Source: Bacteroides sp. (lineage in GTDB: Bacteria; Bacteroidota; Bacteroidia; Bacteroidales; Bacteroidaceae). Taken from it: a DNA stretch of 22,376 bases. The stretch spans positions 1 through 22,376 of the forward strand of contig DXOJ01000638.1 in NCBI GenBank assembly GCA_019412865.1. The letters run 5' to 3'. Position 1 is the first letter of the stretch, and the number at the start of each line of letters is the position of its first letter. Both the position numbers and the translations under genes were made by a program. Below the pieces are notes generated by a model. That model searched no databases and had not been told where the DNA came from. It saw nothing but the letters and a program-made list of their open reading frames with translations. Shown here piece after piece: positions 6,907 to 15,900 of the stretch.

Positions 6907-7472
6907 AAATACTTCAAATTTCTGATACACATAATCAGCATCGGCAGTTGACCGATCTTCCAGCTGCTGATGTCATTGTACACTGTGGCGACTTTACGGA
7001 CAATGGTACAGAGGAAGAAGTGCTTAACTTTCTCAACTGGTTCATCGAATTACCCTATCCTCACAAAATCTTCATAACTGGTAATCATGATCTTTGCCTT
7101 TGGGAGGCTGAAGGCATTGAAGATTTGCCTAACAATGTATACTTCCTTCAAGATTGTGAATGTGAGATTGATGGTATTAAGTTCTTTGGTTTGGCATATA
7201 ACCATCCTGAGACTTTGATACCAAATGATGTTGACGTGCTCATTACTCATGAACCTCCTATCATGATACTTGATGAATCAGCAGGAATTCACTGGGGAAA
7301 TGCATTACTTCGAAACAAGGTTTATGAGGTAAAGCCACATTATCATTTGTTCGGCCATGCTCATGAAGGATATGGTACATTCAAGGATGAGCACATCATT
7401 TTCTCAAATGGGGCAATACTTGATGACAACTACAACTCTTGCCATAAACCTAAACTGATCATTTATAAATAG
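6903..7472 (+). CDS. Calcineurin-like metallophosphoesterase, MPPED type
   Basis: This 189-residue soluble phosphoesterase has all metal-site motifs: D8-x-H10 in ISDTHN, G29-D30 in HCGDFTDNG, G60-N61-H62-D63, H116 in ITHEPPIMILD and G151-H-A-H154 in LFGHAHEGYG. The spacing and the THEPP and FGHAHEG forms resemble the MPPED1/MPPED2 group, whose characterised members cleave 3',5'-cyclic nucleotides or other phosphodiesters. It starts within the stop codon of the beta-CASP gene (6903-6906) and ends the operon; no clear terminator follows. In this setting it might hydrolyse nucleotide products of the upstream nucleases, or a cyclic nucleotide sensed by the WYL regulator. That role is inference; the fold is sure. 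Confidence 0.85.
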   Translation: MKILQISDTHNQHRQLTDLPAADVIVHCGDFTDNGTEEEVLNFLNWFIELPYPHKIFITGNHDLCLWEAEGIEDLPNNVYFLQDCECEIDGIKFFGLAYNHPETLIPNDVDVLITHEPPIMILDESAGIHWGNALLRNKVYEVKPHYHLFGHAHEGYGTFKDEHIIFSNGAILDDNYNSCHKPKLIIYK

Positions 7473-7517
7473 CCAAATTATAGTTCTCCTGATGGTTATA
7501 AACAACAAAAAGTGTAT

Positions 7518-7601
7518 ATGCTAAGGTTAACTGAAAAGATGAAGTCGGATTATATTTTGATCGTATTGGCATTGACATATATTCTATTTGTATTTTATTG
7601 A
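7518..7601 (+). CDS. Possible 27-residue membrane peptide
   Basis: From the ATG at 7518 a 27-residue peptide is encoded, with a charged head (about residues 3-11, LRLTEKMKSD) and a continuous hydrophobic stretch (about 12-27, ILIVLALTYILFVFY). The form is that of small single-span membrane peptides, including type I toxins, but ORFs this short are common by chance in A/T-rich DNA. No promoter box was recognised for it. Treat as a hypothesis. Confidence 0.2.
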   Translation: MLRLTEKMKSDYILIVLALTYILFVFY

Positions 7602-7629
7602 TAGTTAACTATATCTATTCCTGTTCTGG

Positions 7630-7714
7630 TATCATTCCTAAAATGATATGCCTTTCCTCTCCTGATTCTGGAAGACGGAAGGATAGGCGATACATCGTCT
7701 TAGAGATTTCTCTA
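7630..7714. repeat. Cluster of short perfect inverted repeats in the 490-bp spacer
   Basis: TATCATT (7630-7636) pairs with AATGATA (7642-7648); AAGACG (7672-7677) pairs with CGTCTT (7696-7701); TAGAGA (7701-7706) pairs with TCTCTA (7709-7714). No open frame of note covers this stretch. It may be RNA structure, remains of a mobile element end, or decayed coding DNA next to the HU-like relic. Confidence 0.35.
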
Positions 7715-7746
7715 GGCGTTTTACGTAATTATGTTCTGTACTTTTA

Positions 7747-7793
7747 ATGGATATAACTAACACGGTTGTTAATAATGGATTCGGCAGCATAAT
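7747..7793 (+). pseudogene. Decayed 3' end of a second HU-like gene
   Basis: This stretch aligns with the end of the HU-like gene at 78-545. ACGGTTGTTAATAATGG matches ACGGTGGTAATAATGG of the Gly/Asn tail, and GGATTCGGCAGCATAATTAG matches the end of that gene through its TAA, with about 50 bp of tail missing. The homology continues through the 3' region into a matching terminator. Upstream of 7747 I cannot align the HU-like body, and no open frame remains, so only the gene's end survives. Confidence 0.6.
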
Positions 7794-7831
7794 TAGGCTA
7801 TTTATGTTTTGAAGTAGAATTTAGAGTAGTA

Positions 7832-7878
7832 GGTGTACAGGGGATCGATGAAAATTCGATGGCCTGTGCATCTTTTTT
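7832..7878 (+). terminator. Terminator belonging to the HU-like relic
   Basis: GGTGTACAGG (7832-7841) pairs with CCTGTGCATC (7863-7872), with two G-U pairs, around an inner ATCGA/TCGAT stem (7844-7848 with 7856-7860), and is followed by TTTTTT. The preceding TTTAGAGTAGTAG is shared with the terminator at 587-632. It now insulates the WYL operon from the toxin-antitoxin pair. Confidence 0.75.
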
Positions 7879-7910
7879 CAATTAGTGATACCACAAAATA
7901 TGATTAAGAA

Positions 7911-7942
7911 TTTGCTAATTCCAATATTAATTTTAATATTTG
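7911..7942 (+). promoter_or_regulatory. Predicted promoter of the MntA/HepT pair
   Basis: TTTG at 7911-7914, a 20-nt gap, and AATATTTG at 7935-7942, one mismatch from TAnnTTTG. Transcription would begin near 7948, about 15 nt before the TTG start at 7963. Confidence 0.5.
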
Positions 7943-7962
7943 CATTATAACAATAGTGTCAG

Positions 7963-8256
7963 TTGAAAACAAAAGATGAAATAATCGCTATTCTCCGGAA
8001 TTTTAAGGAAGAATTTGGGGAGAGATATGGAATTGAAAAGTTAGGACTTTTTGGTTCTGTGGCTCGTGGTGAGCAGAAAGAGGATAGTGATATTGATATT
8101 TGTGTAAAGCTTCAAGATCCGGATTATTTTACTCGAATGGAAATAAAAGAGTCATTAGAAGAGCGTTTTAATGCAAAAGTGGATGTCGTGTCTTTAACTG
8201 CAATTATGCGTAGTTTATTCCGCAATCATATAGAGAAAGATGCAATCTATATCTAA
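7963..8256 (+). CDS. mntA: MntA-type nucleotidyltransferase antitoxin
   Basis: This 97-residue minimal nucleotidyltransferase is the antitoxin of an MntA/HepT pair. Characterised members inactivate the HepT ribonuclease by AMPylating a tyrosine near its active site. Seen: the catalytic motif GS-x10-D-x-D is exact (G31-S32, then D43-I44-D45 in GSVARGEQKEDSDID), and the third acidic residue is D74 in AKVDVVS. Length is typical. The start must be TTG at 7963, since an in-frame stop lies at 7954-7956 and the next in-frame ATG comes after the catalytic motif. Its 3' end overlaps the toxin gene by 17 bp, which fits coupled synthesis. It is the first gene after the relic's terminator and has its own promoter-like boxes. 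Confidence 0.85.
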   Translation: MKTKDEIIAILRNFKEEFGERYGIEKLGLFGSVARGEQKEDSDIDICVKLQDPDYFTRMEIKESLEERFNAKVDVVSLTAIMRSLFRNHIEKDAIYI

Positions 8257-8626
8257 TGCTGACATATTGGATATGCTTCTTTTTGTAGAAGAACGTATTA
8301 ATACAACTATAGAAAGATGTGGTAGTGTTATTTCTGTAAATGATTTCTTAGCTTCTCCTGATAAGATGGATATTTTTGATGCAACTTGTATGCGTTTGCA
8401 AACCATAGGTGAAACTGTTAAGAATATAGATAATCTGACTAATCATGAATTATTGATAAATTATGCCGGTACTCCATGGAGGAGCATCATTGGACTGCGC
8501 AATATTATTTCTCATGAATATTTATCTATTGACCCCGAAGAAATTTTTAAAATAGTAAAAGTGCATCTGCCTGGATTGCTTCTTGCAATTCAGCAGATCA
8601 GGAATGATATTGCTGCTAGTATATGA
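8240..8626 (+). CDS. hepT: HepT-type HEPN ribonuclease toxin
   Basis: This 128-residue all-helical HEPN (DUF86-type) protein is the toxin partner of the upstream nucleotidyltransferase. Seen: the RX4HXY motif is intact as RNIISHEY (R87, H92, Y94). R and H form the RNase site, and Y94 corresponds to the residue that MntA AMPylates in studied systems. The helix with QTIGETVKNI ahead of the motif is also typical. The ATG at 8240 gives the 17-bp overlap with mntA; ATG at 8256 is out of frame. Such pairs act as toxin-antitoxin or abortive-infection modules. Its stop lies 16 nt from the convergent stop of the HTCS gene, and I see no terminator between them. Confidence 0.85.
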   Translation: MQSISNADILDMLLFVEERINTTIERCGSVISVNDFLASPDKMDIFDATCMRLQTIGETVKNIDNLTNHELLINYAGTPWRSIIGLRNIISHEYLSIDPEEIFKIVKVHLPGLLLAIQQIRNDIAASI

Positions 8627-8642
8627 GACCTTTGTAGCTTTC

Positions 8643-11600
8643 CTATTTTTTATTATGCAAACGGTAGTCTTTAGGTGCCACTCCCATCCGCTTTGTAAAC
8701 TCCTTATAGAAATGTGATCTATTCATAAATCCACTTCGATACATAATTTCTTCAATAGTGAGTGAAGTGGTAACAAGTAGTTTTGTCGCAAAGTTGATTC
8801 GTTGTTCTTTAATGAAATTCTTTGGTGGAGACAGATTTAATTGTTCGAATTTACGATATAAATTGCGGATGCTGATTTGTAAGCTGCTGGCAAGTTCTTG
8901 GGGGGTAAATTCATTATTACTGATGTTCTCTGCGATAATTCGCATCGCTTTTTCCATAAGCTCTTTATCTTCGCGGTCGACCAACTGTCCCGATATAAAT
9001 TCAAAGGCGCTGGCTGATGTCGAGTAATAAGTTTCCAGATTCTTGCTTTTTTCCAGAAGTTTGGTTACGACAGTTTTTAGGTAGTTGACATCAAAAGGTT
9101 TGGTTATGTATATATCGGCGCCCGAGTTGACACCTGCTACCTTATCGCTATTATCATTTTTGGCCGAAAGGATGATAATAGGGATATGCATTAAATGCTG
9201 ATTCTGCTTTATTTGTCTGGTCAATGTAATTCCGTCGATTCCAGGCATCATAATATCAGTAATGACAAGGACGGGGCTATATTTCTTTAATACTTTCATC
9301 CCCTCTTCTGCATTCTCGGCAGTTAAAACGGTATATTCTTCCTGGAATATGTCTTTTATCATCCATAAAATATCTTTGTTGTCATCAATGACAAGAATGG
9401 AAGGTAGAGAAGATAAGATAGCAAGATCGTTGTCTTCTGTGAAACTGTTTGCCGAGGTTATGGACTCTACAGAATGTTTCTTCTCCTCTTCCGGAGATTC
9501 TTTCGCATGGTTGTCTACTTCCAGACAAGGCAGTGTCACAGTGAAGCAAGTATAATCATTTTCAATGCTTTCTACCTCAATAGTTCCTTTGAGTAGCACG
9601 GCCATGCTATAAGCAATAGCCAACCCCAATCCGTTGCGGGCAGATAATTCGTTCACTGAATTCTCTGTTATGTTATCTAAGATAGTATATCTATTGAAAA
9701 TATTGGAAATGTCTTTTTCCGGTATTCCCTTTCCGGTATTGTAGACCGAAAAGATTAGCTTACTTTCTGCTATATACATTCTGATACGTATGGTGCCGCG
9801 GGGCGGAGTATATTTGAAGGCATTCGAGAGCAGGTTGTTGGCGATTTTAACGAAGCAACTTTCGTCGCTATTCCATATCAGGGTATTGTCGAATTCGGCC
9901 TCAAACTCAATATGGTTCCTTTCGGAAATATCAGTGAAAGATTCCATCATTTCTTTGACAATTATTCCAAGAGGCAACTGTTTAATCACACATATCTTGT
10001 TCCCGGTTTCCATCCGTCGGAAGTCTATAATTTCTTGTATAAGCCCATTGAGCCGTTCGGTATTCGATTTGATTAAATTAGCATATTTCTTAATGGATGA
10101 AGATGCCTCCTTACTATCGATTATTCTGATGCAGGGACCGTATATAAGCGATAGGGGAGTACAGAATTCATGTGTGATATTAGTAAAGAATCGCAATTTA
10201 CTTTCATACATCTCTTCTTTATATTTTTCGGTTAACTGACGAGCTACGGCAACCTTGCGCTGTTTATATTTCCTCTTTAAAAAGAGATAAACTATCCAAA
10301 TACCTCCTCCGATGAGCATTACGTATATGATTTGGGCATAAATGGAGCTATACCATGGAGGAAGAATTTGTATGGCTATTGATTGAGTTGGGATGTCGGT
10401 GCCTAAACCGTCATTGTACTTGACATGAAGTATATATTCTCCCGGACTGATATTGGTGAATTGTGCTTCATTTGATTGTGCGTGCATCCAGACATTACTG
10501 AAATTTTCGAGTTTATACGAATAGGTCCCATTTTCACCGTTAATGAAATCCATAGCCACAAATTGAATCGTGAAAAAGTTTTGGCGGTGCTTCAACACTA
10601 ACTGATTACCTTTTGATTCTTGTTTCTCAAAGTCACTTATATTGTATTGCTTATTGAATATCCTCAAGCCGGTAAAGTATATTTCGGGCTGATATTTTTT
10701 CTGAAAATCATCCCCTTTATTAATCCAGACCAAACCATTGACTCCTCCGAAAAAGGATGAGGAATCGGACAAGCGCTTGAAGTAAGCATTATCGCTGTAT
10801 TCAACTACTTTTATTCCGGATTTGTTATTGAAGTTTCTGAAAGTCCTTTTTTCAGGATCAAACAGGATAAGCCCCGCATTGGTACTTAACCAGAGTTTAC
10901 CCAGATGGTCTTCAGTGATACCATGAATTGTATTGTTGGGCAGTCCGTGTGTCTCGTTGATGTTTTCATAAGCAAAGTTTTCTCCACTTTTTAATGACAT
11001 ACGTATTAGGCCATAACTTGTTCCTATCCATAATGTGCCTTTATGGTTGTAATGGAAACAAAGTACATCGTTCATGGGTGCGATGCCGTTGTCTTCAAAA
11101 CTGAAATATTTACTGTTGGAAGTTTGGGTATTAAAGCGTATGATTCCATTTCCCCGCATTCCTATCCACATGATGGAGTCATTTTCAAAACATAATGCAT
11201 AAATCTGATTGAACCGATGTTTGTTTTTGACATTAAAGGTATATCGGTCGATATCATCCGTATACAATTTATATCCGTTCTTTCCGATCCGGATTCTGAA
11301 GATTTCGTTTCCTGCACCTACCCATAGTAATGAATCGGTATCTGTCAGGATAGAATGTACGTATTTTATGGGGAGTCCGGTCCGGTTTTCCAGTGTGTGT
11401 ATTTTATGGTCTGTGCGATTATAATAATTCAGATTAGGTCCGTCAGAACCAATCCAAAGTAAGCCGTTGGGGGTAGAAGCAAAGGCAAAGATAGCATTGT
11501 TGGATAGTCCGTTGGCTGTAGTGTAATGTATGACGTTGTCTTGTGAGTAATTTTGTGACTGATAGTCCTTGATGTGTATGATTCCATTGTCTTTCGTTCC

Positions 11601-12668
11601 AAGCCAGAGGTTATTGTCGTCATCTGCGTAAACAGCTCTCACCGGGCGTTTCTTTTCAATAGGTAGTTCCGTCAGATTAATGCCGTTGAAAGTATATTCA
11701 TCCTTTGTCATCGCGTAGACTCCCTGTCCGTCGGTCCCTATCCAGACAATATCCTGTTGCTGATCTTTCCATAGGGAAAACACTCCGCAATCAATTCTGA
11801 TCCTTTCCGGCAGATAATTCCCTTGATTGTTATTCAATCTGATTAAGCCATTTGAATTAAATGCGATCAGAATATCTTCATTATCATATATGATGGAGGA
11901 AATTCCTCCATTTTCCATCATTAGTTTCTCGATATTGCAGATGAATAGTTGTTGATCTCCTTTTATTTCAAATATATTTCCCTTTTGGTCTACGATTATT
12001 AGTTTATTGTCACTTTTAAACAGATAATCAATAGCATCCTCATGTCTGAAATCGGCATGAGGCATGATAGTCGGTTCTCCATCTGTTGATTCATGAATGC
12101 TGTATCTTTTTAAGGTGCCTTTATACAGAATCCAGATAATGCCATCCTCGTCGACTGTCATTCCGGACACATTACTTTTGGTTATTTCCGGATCGATGGG
12201 CAGGTTTATGAACTTTTTCTGCTCATCCTGATAGAGTGATATAAATCCCGTATGCCCCAGAATATATAAATGTGAATGTGTATCGGTGGCAAAATGGCAA
12301 TCCTCATTAAACTCTTCGTAATACTCTTCTATACTATTGCGGCGCTGATTGAATTTATTCAGTCCCCATTTGGTGCTAAGCCATATATAATCGGCAGACG
12401 TTTCCAGGATTTTCCTTATGACATTACTGGATAGCCCGGTCGAATTATTGATTGCAGGTTTGTAAGTCCGTATATTATGTCCGTCATAGACATTAAGACC
12501 GTCATAAGTACCGATCCAGAGAAATCTTTCGTCATCTTGCATGATACAGATGACGGAACTGTTGGAAAGTCCGTTGATACTGTTAATCTGTCTCAAATTG
12601 TATGCATGGGCAGACAAACTAGAGAGACAGGTAAAGATTACCATGATATAGACTATGGGATTCTGCAT
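8643..12668 (-). CDS. Hybrid two-component system (HTCS) sensor-regulator of the PUL
   Basis: This 1341-residue protein fuses sensor kinase and response regulator and controls glycan-utilization genes. Seen in order: a signal peptide (about 1-22, ending SAHA); many propeller repeats of the form LWIGTxxGL (about 25-690) that bind a glycan fragment in the periplasm; a Y_Y_Y domain (about 695-765); one membrane span (about 774-798); a histidine-kinase H-box FTNITHEFCTPL with H833; an HATPase with N-box NLLSNAFKYTPP and G-box NGLGLAIA (near 1010); a receiver domain with phospho-acceptor D1138 in TDIMMPGIDG and TKPFD; and an AraC-type helix-turn-helix (about 1237-1338). All catalytic residues look intact and the length is usual. 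It is divergent from susC, the normal arrangement for a regulator activating its own PUL. Confidence 0.95.
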   Translation of the reverse strand: MQNPIVYIMVIFTCLSSLSAHAYNLRQINSINGLSNSSVICIMQDDERFLWIGTYDGLNVYDGHNIRTYKPAINNSTGLSSNVIRKILETSADYIWLSTKWGLNKFNQRRNSIEEYYEEFNEDCHFATDTHSHLYILGHTGFISLYQDEQKKFINLPIDPEITKSNVSGMTVDEDGIIWILYKGTLKRYSIHESTDGEPTIMPHADFRHEDAIDYLFKSDNKLIIVDQKGNIFEIKGDQQLFICNIEKLMMENGGISSIIYDNEDILIAFNSNGLIRLNNNQGNYLPERIRIDCGVFSLWKDQQQDIVWIGTDGQGVYAMTKDEYTFNGINLTELPIEKKRPVRAVYADDDNNLWLGTKDNGIIHIKDYQSQNYSQDNVIHYTTANGLSNNAIFAFASTPNGLLWIGSDGPNLNYYNRTDHKIHTLENRTGLPIKYVHSILTDTDSLLWVGAGNEIFRIRIGKNGYKLYTDDIDRYTFNVKNKHRFNQIYALCFENDSIMWIGMRGNGIIRFNTQTSNSKYFSFEDNGIAPMNDVLCFHYNHKGTLWIGTSYGLIRMSLKSGENFAYENINETHGLPNNTIHGITEDHLGKLWLSTNAGLILFDPEKRTFRNFNNKSGIKVVEYSDNAYFKRLSDSSSFFGGVNGLVWINKGDDFQKKYQPEIYFTGLRIFNKQYNISDFEKQESKGNQLVLKHRQNFFTIQFVAMDFINGENGTYSYKLENFSNVWMHAQSNEAQFTNISPGEYILHVKYNDGLGTDIPTQSIAIQILPPWYSSIYAQIIYVMLIGGGIWIVYLFLKRKYKQRKVAVARQLTEKYKEEMYESKLRFFTNITHEFCTPLSLIYGPCIRIIDSKEASSSIKKYANLIKSNTERLNGLIQEIIDFRRMETGNKICVIKQLPLGIIVKEMMESFTDISERNHIEFEAEFDNTLIWNSDESCFVKIANNLLSNAFKYTPPRGTIRIRMYIAESKLIFSVYNTGKGIPEKDISNIFNRYTILDNITENSVNELSARNGLGLAIAYSMAVLLKGTIEVESIENDYTCFTVTLPCLEVDNHAKESPEEEKKHSVESITSANSFTEDNDLAILSSLPSILVIDDNKDILWMIKDIFQEEYTVLTAENAEEGMKVLKKYSPVLVITDIMMPGIDGITLTRQIKQNQHLMHIPIIILSAKNDNSDKVAGVNSGADIYITKPFDVNYLKTVVTKLLEKSKNLETYYSTSASAFEFISGQLVDREDKELMEKAMRIIAENISNNEFTPQELASSLQISIRNLYRKFEQLNLSPPKNFIKEQRINFATKLLVTTSLTIEEIMYRSGFMNRSHFYKEFTKRMGVAPKDYRLHNKK

Positions 12669-12684
12669 ACTTTTTATTTTTTCT

Positions 12685-12692
12685 CAAAAGTA
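12685..12692 (-). promoter_or_regulatory. Possible -7 box of the HTCS gene
   Basis: On the minus strand this reads TACTTTTG, an exact TAnnTTTG match 16 nt before the ATG. No TTTG box is found at the usual distance, and the leader would be very short, so this is tentative. Confidence 0.3.
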
Positions 12693-12789
12693 ATGATTGC
12701 AGTTGTTAAAACCTACGGCAAATTCTCGGATTATATGCCTGTTTTTGCCAAATATGTACTCAATACTGCCTTTTTTAATTCCAATCATG

Positions 12790-12819
12790 TTTGTTTAGTC
12801 ACAGTAAATTGTATTTTTG
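12790..12819 (+). promoter_or_regulatory. Predicted promoter of the susC operon
   Basis: TTTG at 12790-12793, an 18-nt gap, and TATTTTTG at 12812-12819 (TAnnTTTG). Transcription would begin near 12825, leaving a leader of about 155 nt before susC. The 312-bp divergent region also holds GCCAA elements at 12747-12751, 12820-12824 and 12856-12860, of which the first sits upstream where an HTCS could bind. Confidence 0.5.
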
Positions 12820-12980
12820 GCCAAGGTATTCATTGTTGCTTAAAAAAACAGCCTCGCCAAAATGCGCTTTTATTAGGCAGAAATGGAAACATAGTTCAGG
12901 ATTTTAATCACCACATTTGCATCCAGACAAGAGTGTTGTTGTCTTTGTTATCTGGATTATTAAAATCAATTTGTTAACCG

Positions 12981-15900
12981 ATGAAAAAAAATCAATTCAA
13001 GAGCTATCTGGCTAAATCATGGAAAAGAAAGATCTTATCTGTTGTATCTTTGCTTTTGTTTTATTCCTATGGAACACTCGCTTTGGCGCAGACGAACGCA
13101 ATTACAGGTTGTGTGGTCGATGCGGATACGGAAGAACCTTTAATAGGTGTCACTGTAAAGATACTCGGGACTGCTCAAGGAACAGTCACTGATATTTCGG
13201 GAAATTATGCGATAAATGTCTCAAATGGAGCAACGCTGGAATTCAGCTTTGTCGGGTATAAGACTGTTACGCATGCCGTAGGCACCAAGAAACAGATTAA
13301 TGTAGCCTTACGGTCTCAATCGTATGAGATTGATGATGTAGTTGTAATTGGTTATGGTACAGTGAAGAAAAGCGATTTGACTGGTGCTGTAGGATCTGTA
13401 TCTGCTAAACAATTAAAAGAAGTAACCGTAACAAATCCCCAGTTGGCACTGCAGGGACGTGTTCCTGGCGTTCAGGTCACTCAAACAGACTTCTCTCCCA
13501 GTGGAGGTCTTGAAATCCGTATACGTGGTACGCGTTCATTTCAAGCCTCGAATGATCCGCTTTATGTAGTGGACGGGATGATGCTTTCTACAGGATTGAG
13601 CTTCCTCGATCCGGGTGATATTGAGAGTATAGATGTATTGAAGGATGCGTCGGCTACCGCCATTTATGGTTCGCGTGGTGCAAATGGTGTTGTTATTGTC
13701 ACTACGAAACGGGGAAAAGAGGGGAAACCACAGGTGGATTATAACAGTTATATCGGATTTCAGACTATTGGCCGGAAACTGGATATGATGAATGCAGCCG
13801 AGTGGATCGAATATATGCGTGAATCTCATCGTCAGGCTAAAGGAAATCTTAAATATGACAGTCCGGTAGCCAACATGGAACAGGATATGAATATGTTGAG
13901 GTTTAACGAAGACCAATATGTATTGCGTACGGTGATGATGGGATGGAATGAAGACGGAACATATTGGGACCCCAATAAGGTAAGAGGATTTGACTGGGTT
14001 GATGCGGTTACTCAAAATGGTTTCACTCAAAATCATAACATTAATGTGCGTGGAGGTTCGGCGAAGACGCAATATTCTTTCGGGGCAACCTATACAAATA
14101 CGGATGGTGTTGTGAAAAACCGGGGATTTGAGAGAATTACCGCACGTTCGGCCATAGATACCCAAATCAGTAGCCGGTTTAAAGCTGGGGTTACCTTCCA
14201 GTATTCACATTCATTGGAAGACCTTGATACCGGTTTATATTCAAATGCCTCCAAGATGTGGCCCGCTTCTTTCCCTCTTGACGAAGATGGTAACTATATA
14301 GAGCTGCCCGGTAATGATAATAGTAATTACAACATATTATATGATCTTGTTGATGGAGCTGTAGTACGCCAGCGTAAAAGAGACCGGGTATTAGCCAATG
14401 TCTATCTGGAAGCTAAAATTATCGACGGTTTATCATTCAGATCCAGTTTCAGTTATGATTATGATATGTATGTGGATGGTGACTTCAGAGCTTCCAAGAC
14501 AAGAGCGAACACCGGAGGAGATAACACTGCAAGTGTATCAAACCGTAGAGCGTATGCTTATACATTGGATAATATGCTGACGTATACGAAGACTTTCGGA
14601 AGTATTCATAATCTTACTGCCACTGTTGTTCAGTCTATCGAGGGGTCCAGTGCGGAAACATCCTATATCAGTGCAAAAGGGATTCCAATTGATGTTCAAA
14701 AATGGTATAACTTGTCTTCTGCCAATGAAGTAACCTCTGTAAGCAGTGATCTTACCGAGCGTCGTTTGGCTTCATTCCTGGGAAGAGTGCAATATAGTTT
14801 GAAAGATCGTTATTTGCTGACTGCATCACTTCGCTATGACGGTGCGTCTGTCCTTTCTGACGGACATAAATGGGCAGCTTTCCCTAGTGCAGCCCTGGCA
14901 TGGAGAATAATGGAAGAGCCTTTTATGAAGAATACACATGAATGGTTGTCTAATCTGAAGATTCGTGCCGGTTGGGGACGTACCGGAAATTCTGCGGTAA
15001 CTCCGTACAAGACACAAGGTTTATTGACAAATACTAAATATGTTTTTGGAGATGCGACTCCCGCTGTGGGATTTCGCCCTAGTGAACTGGCAAATAAACA
15101 ATTAGGTTGGGAATATACGAACCAGACCAATATCGGTATCGACTTCGGCTTTTTGAAAGGACGGATTTCCGGTAGCTTGGATCTTTATGTACAGAACACG
15201 AATTCCCTGTTGATGAACAGACAACTTCCGGTTGCTTTGGGGTATAGCAGTATTTTGTTTAATGTGGGAAAAACAGAGAATAAAGGTTTGGAAATTGCAC
15301 TAAACACAGTTAATATAGATTCGAAACAAGGCTTCCGTTGGTCAACCGATTGGGTGTTTTCTATGAACAGGGAGAAAATCGTAGAATTATATAATGGTAA
15401 AAGTGACGATGTCGGTAACTCTTGGTTTATTGGGGAACCTATCAGTGCCTGGTATGGATATAAATTTGATCGAATCTGGAGTAATACGGAAGAAGATCTC
15501 GCCTTGATGGAAGTATGGAATAAAGCGGGTAATACAAATTATGTTCCCGGCACTATTAAACTTGTAGACCAAAATGGAGATAATAAACTCACTCCCGAAG
15601 ACGATAGAGTTATATTAGGTAATCCGAGACCTAAATTTACAGCCAGTATGATGAATAATTTTTCCTTTAAGGGATTTGATTTATCCTTCCTTTTGTATGC
15701 CGATTACGGACGTATAATTAAGAATGAGGCGGATATGGGCTTTAACGGGAGAGCTAACCAGCCTAAATATGATTATTGGACACCCAATAATCCGGGAGGA
15801 AGATATCCGCAGCCTTATCGGGATGCAGAGAGTCCGACAACAGGATCGACTTACATCACCCCGCTTCGTTACGAGAACGGTTCTTTCTTGCGTATGCGCG

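Noticed and set aside
2730..8640. Integrated mobile element with integrase, att sites or flanking tRNA
   Set aside because: No integrase, transposase, tRNA or clear flanking direct repeat is present; the accessory nature rests on gene content and A/T-richness only.
9790..10239. 149-codon plus-strand frame inside the HTCS gene
   Set aside because: Antisense to the histidine kinase and HATPase motifs of the HTCS, which explain the sequence fully.
12477..12977. 166-codon plus-strand frame ending just before susC
   Set aside because: It overlaps the HTCS signal-peptide region in antisense and then runs through the divergent promoter region; no motif and no sensible start.
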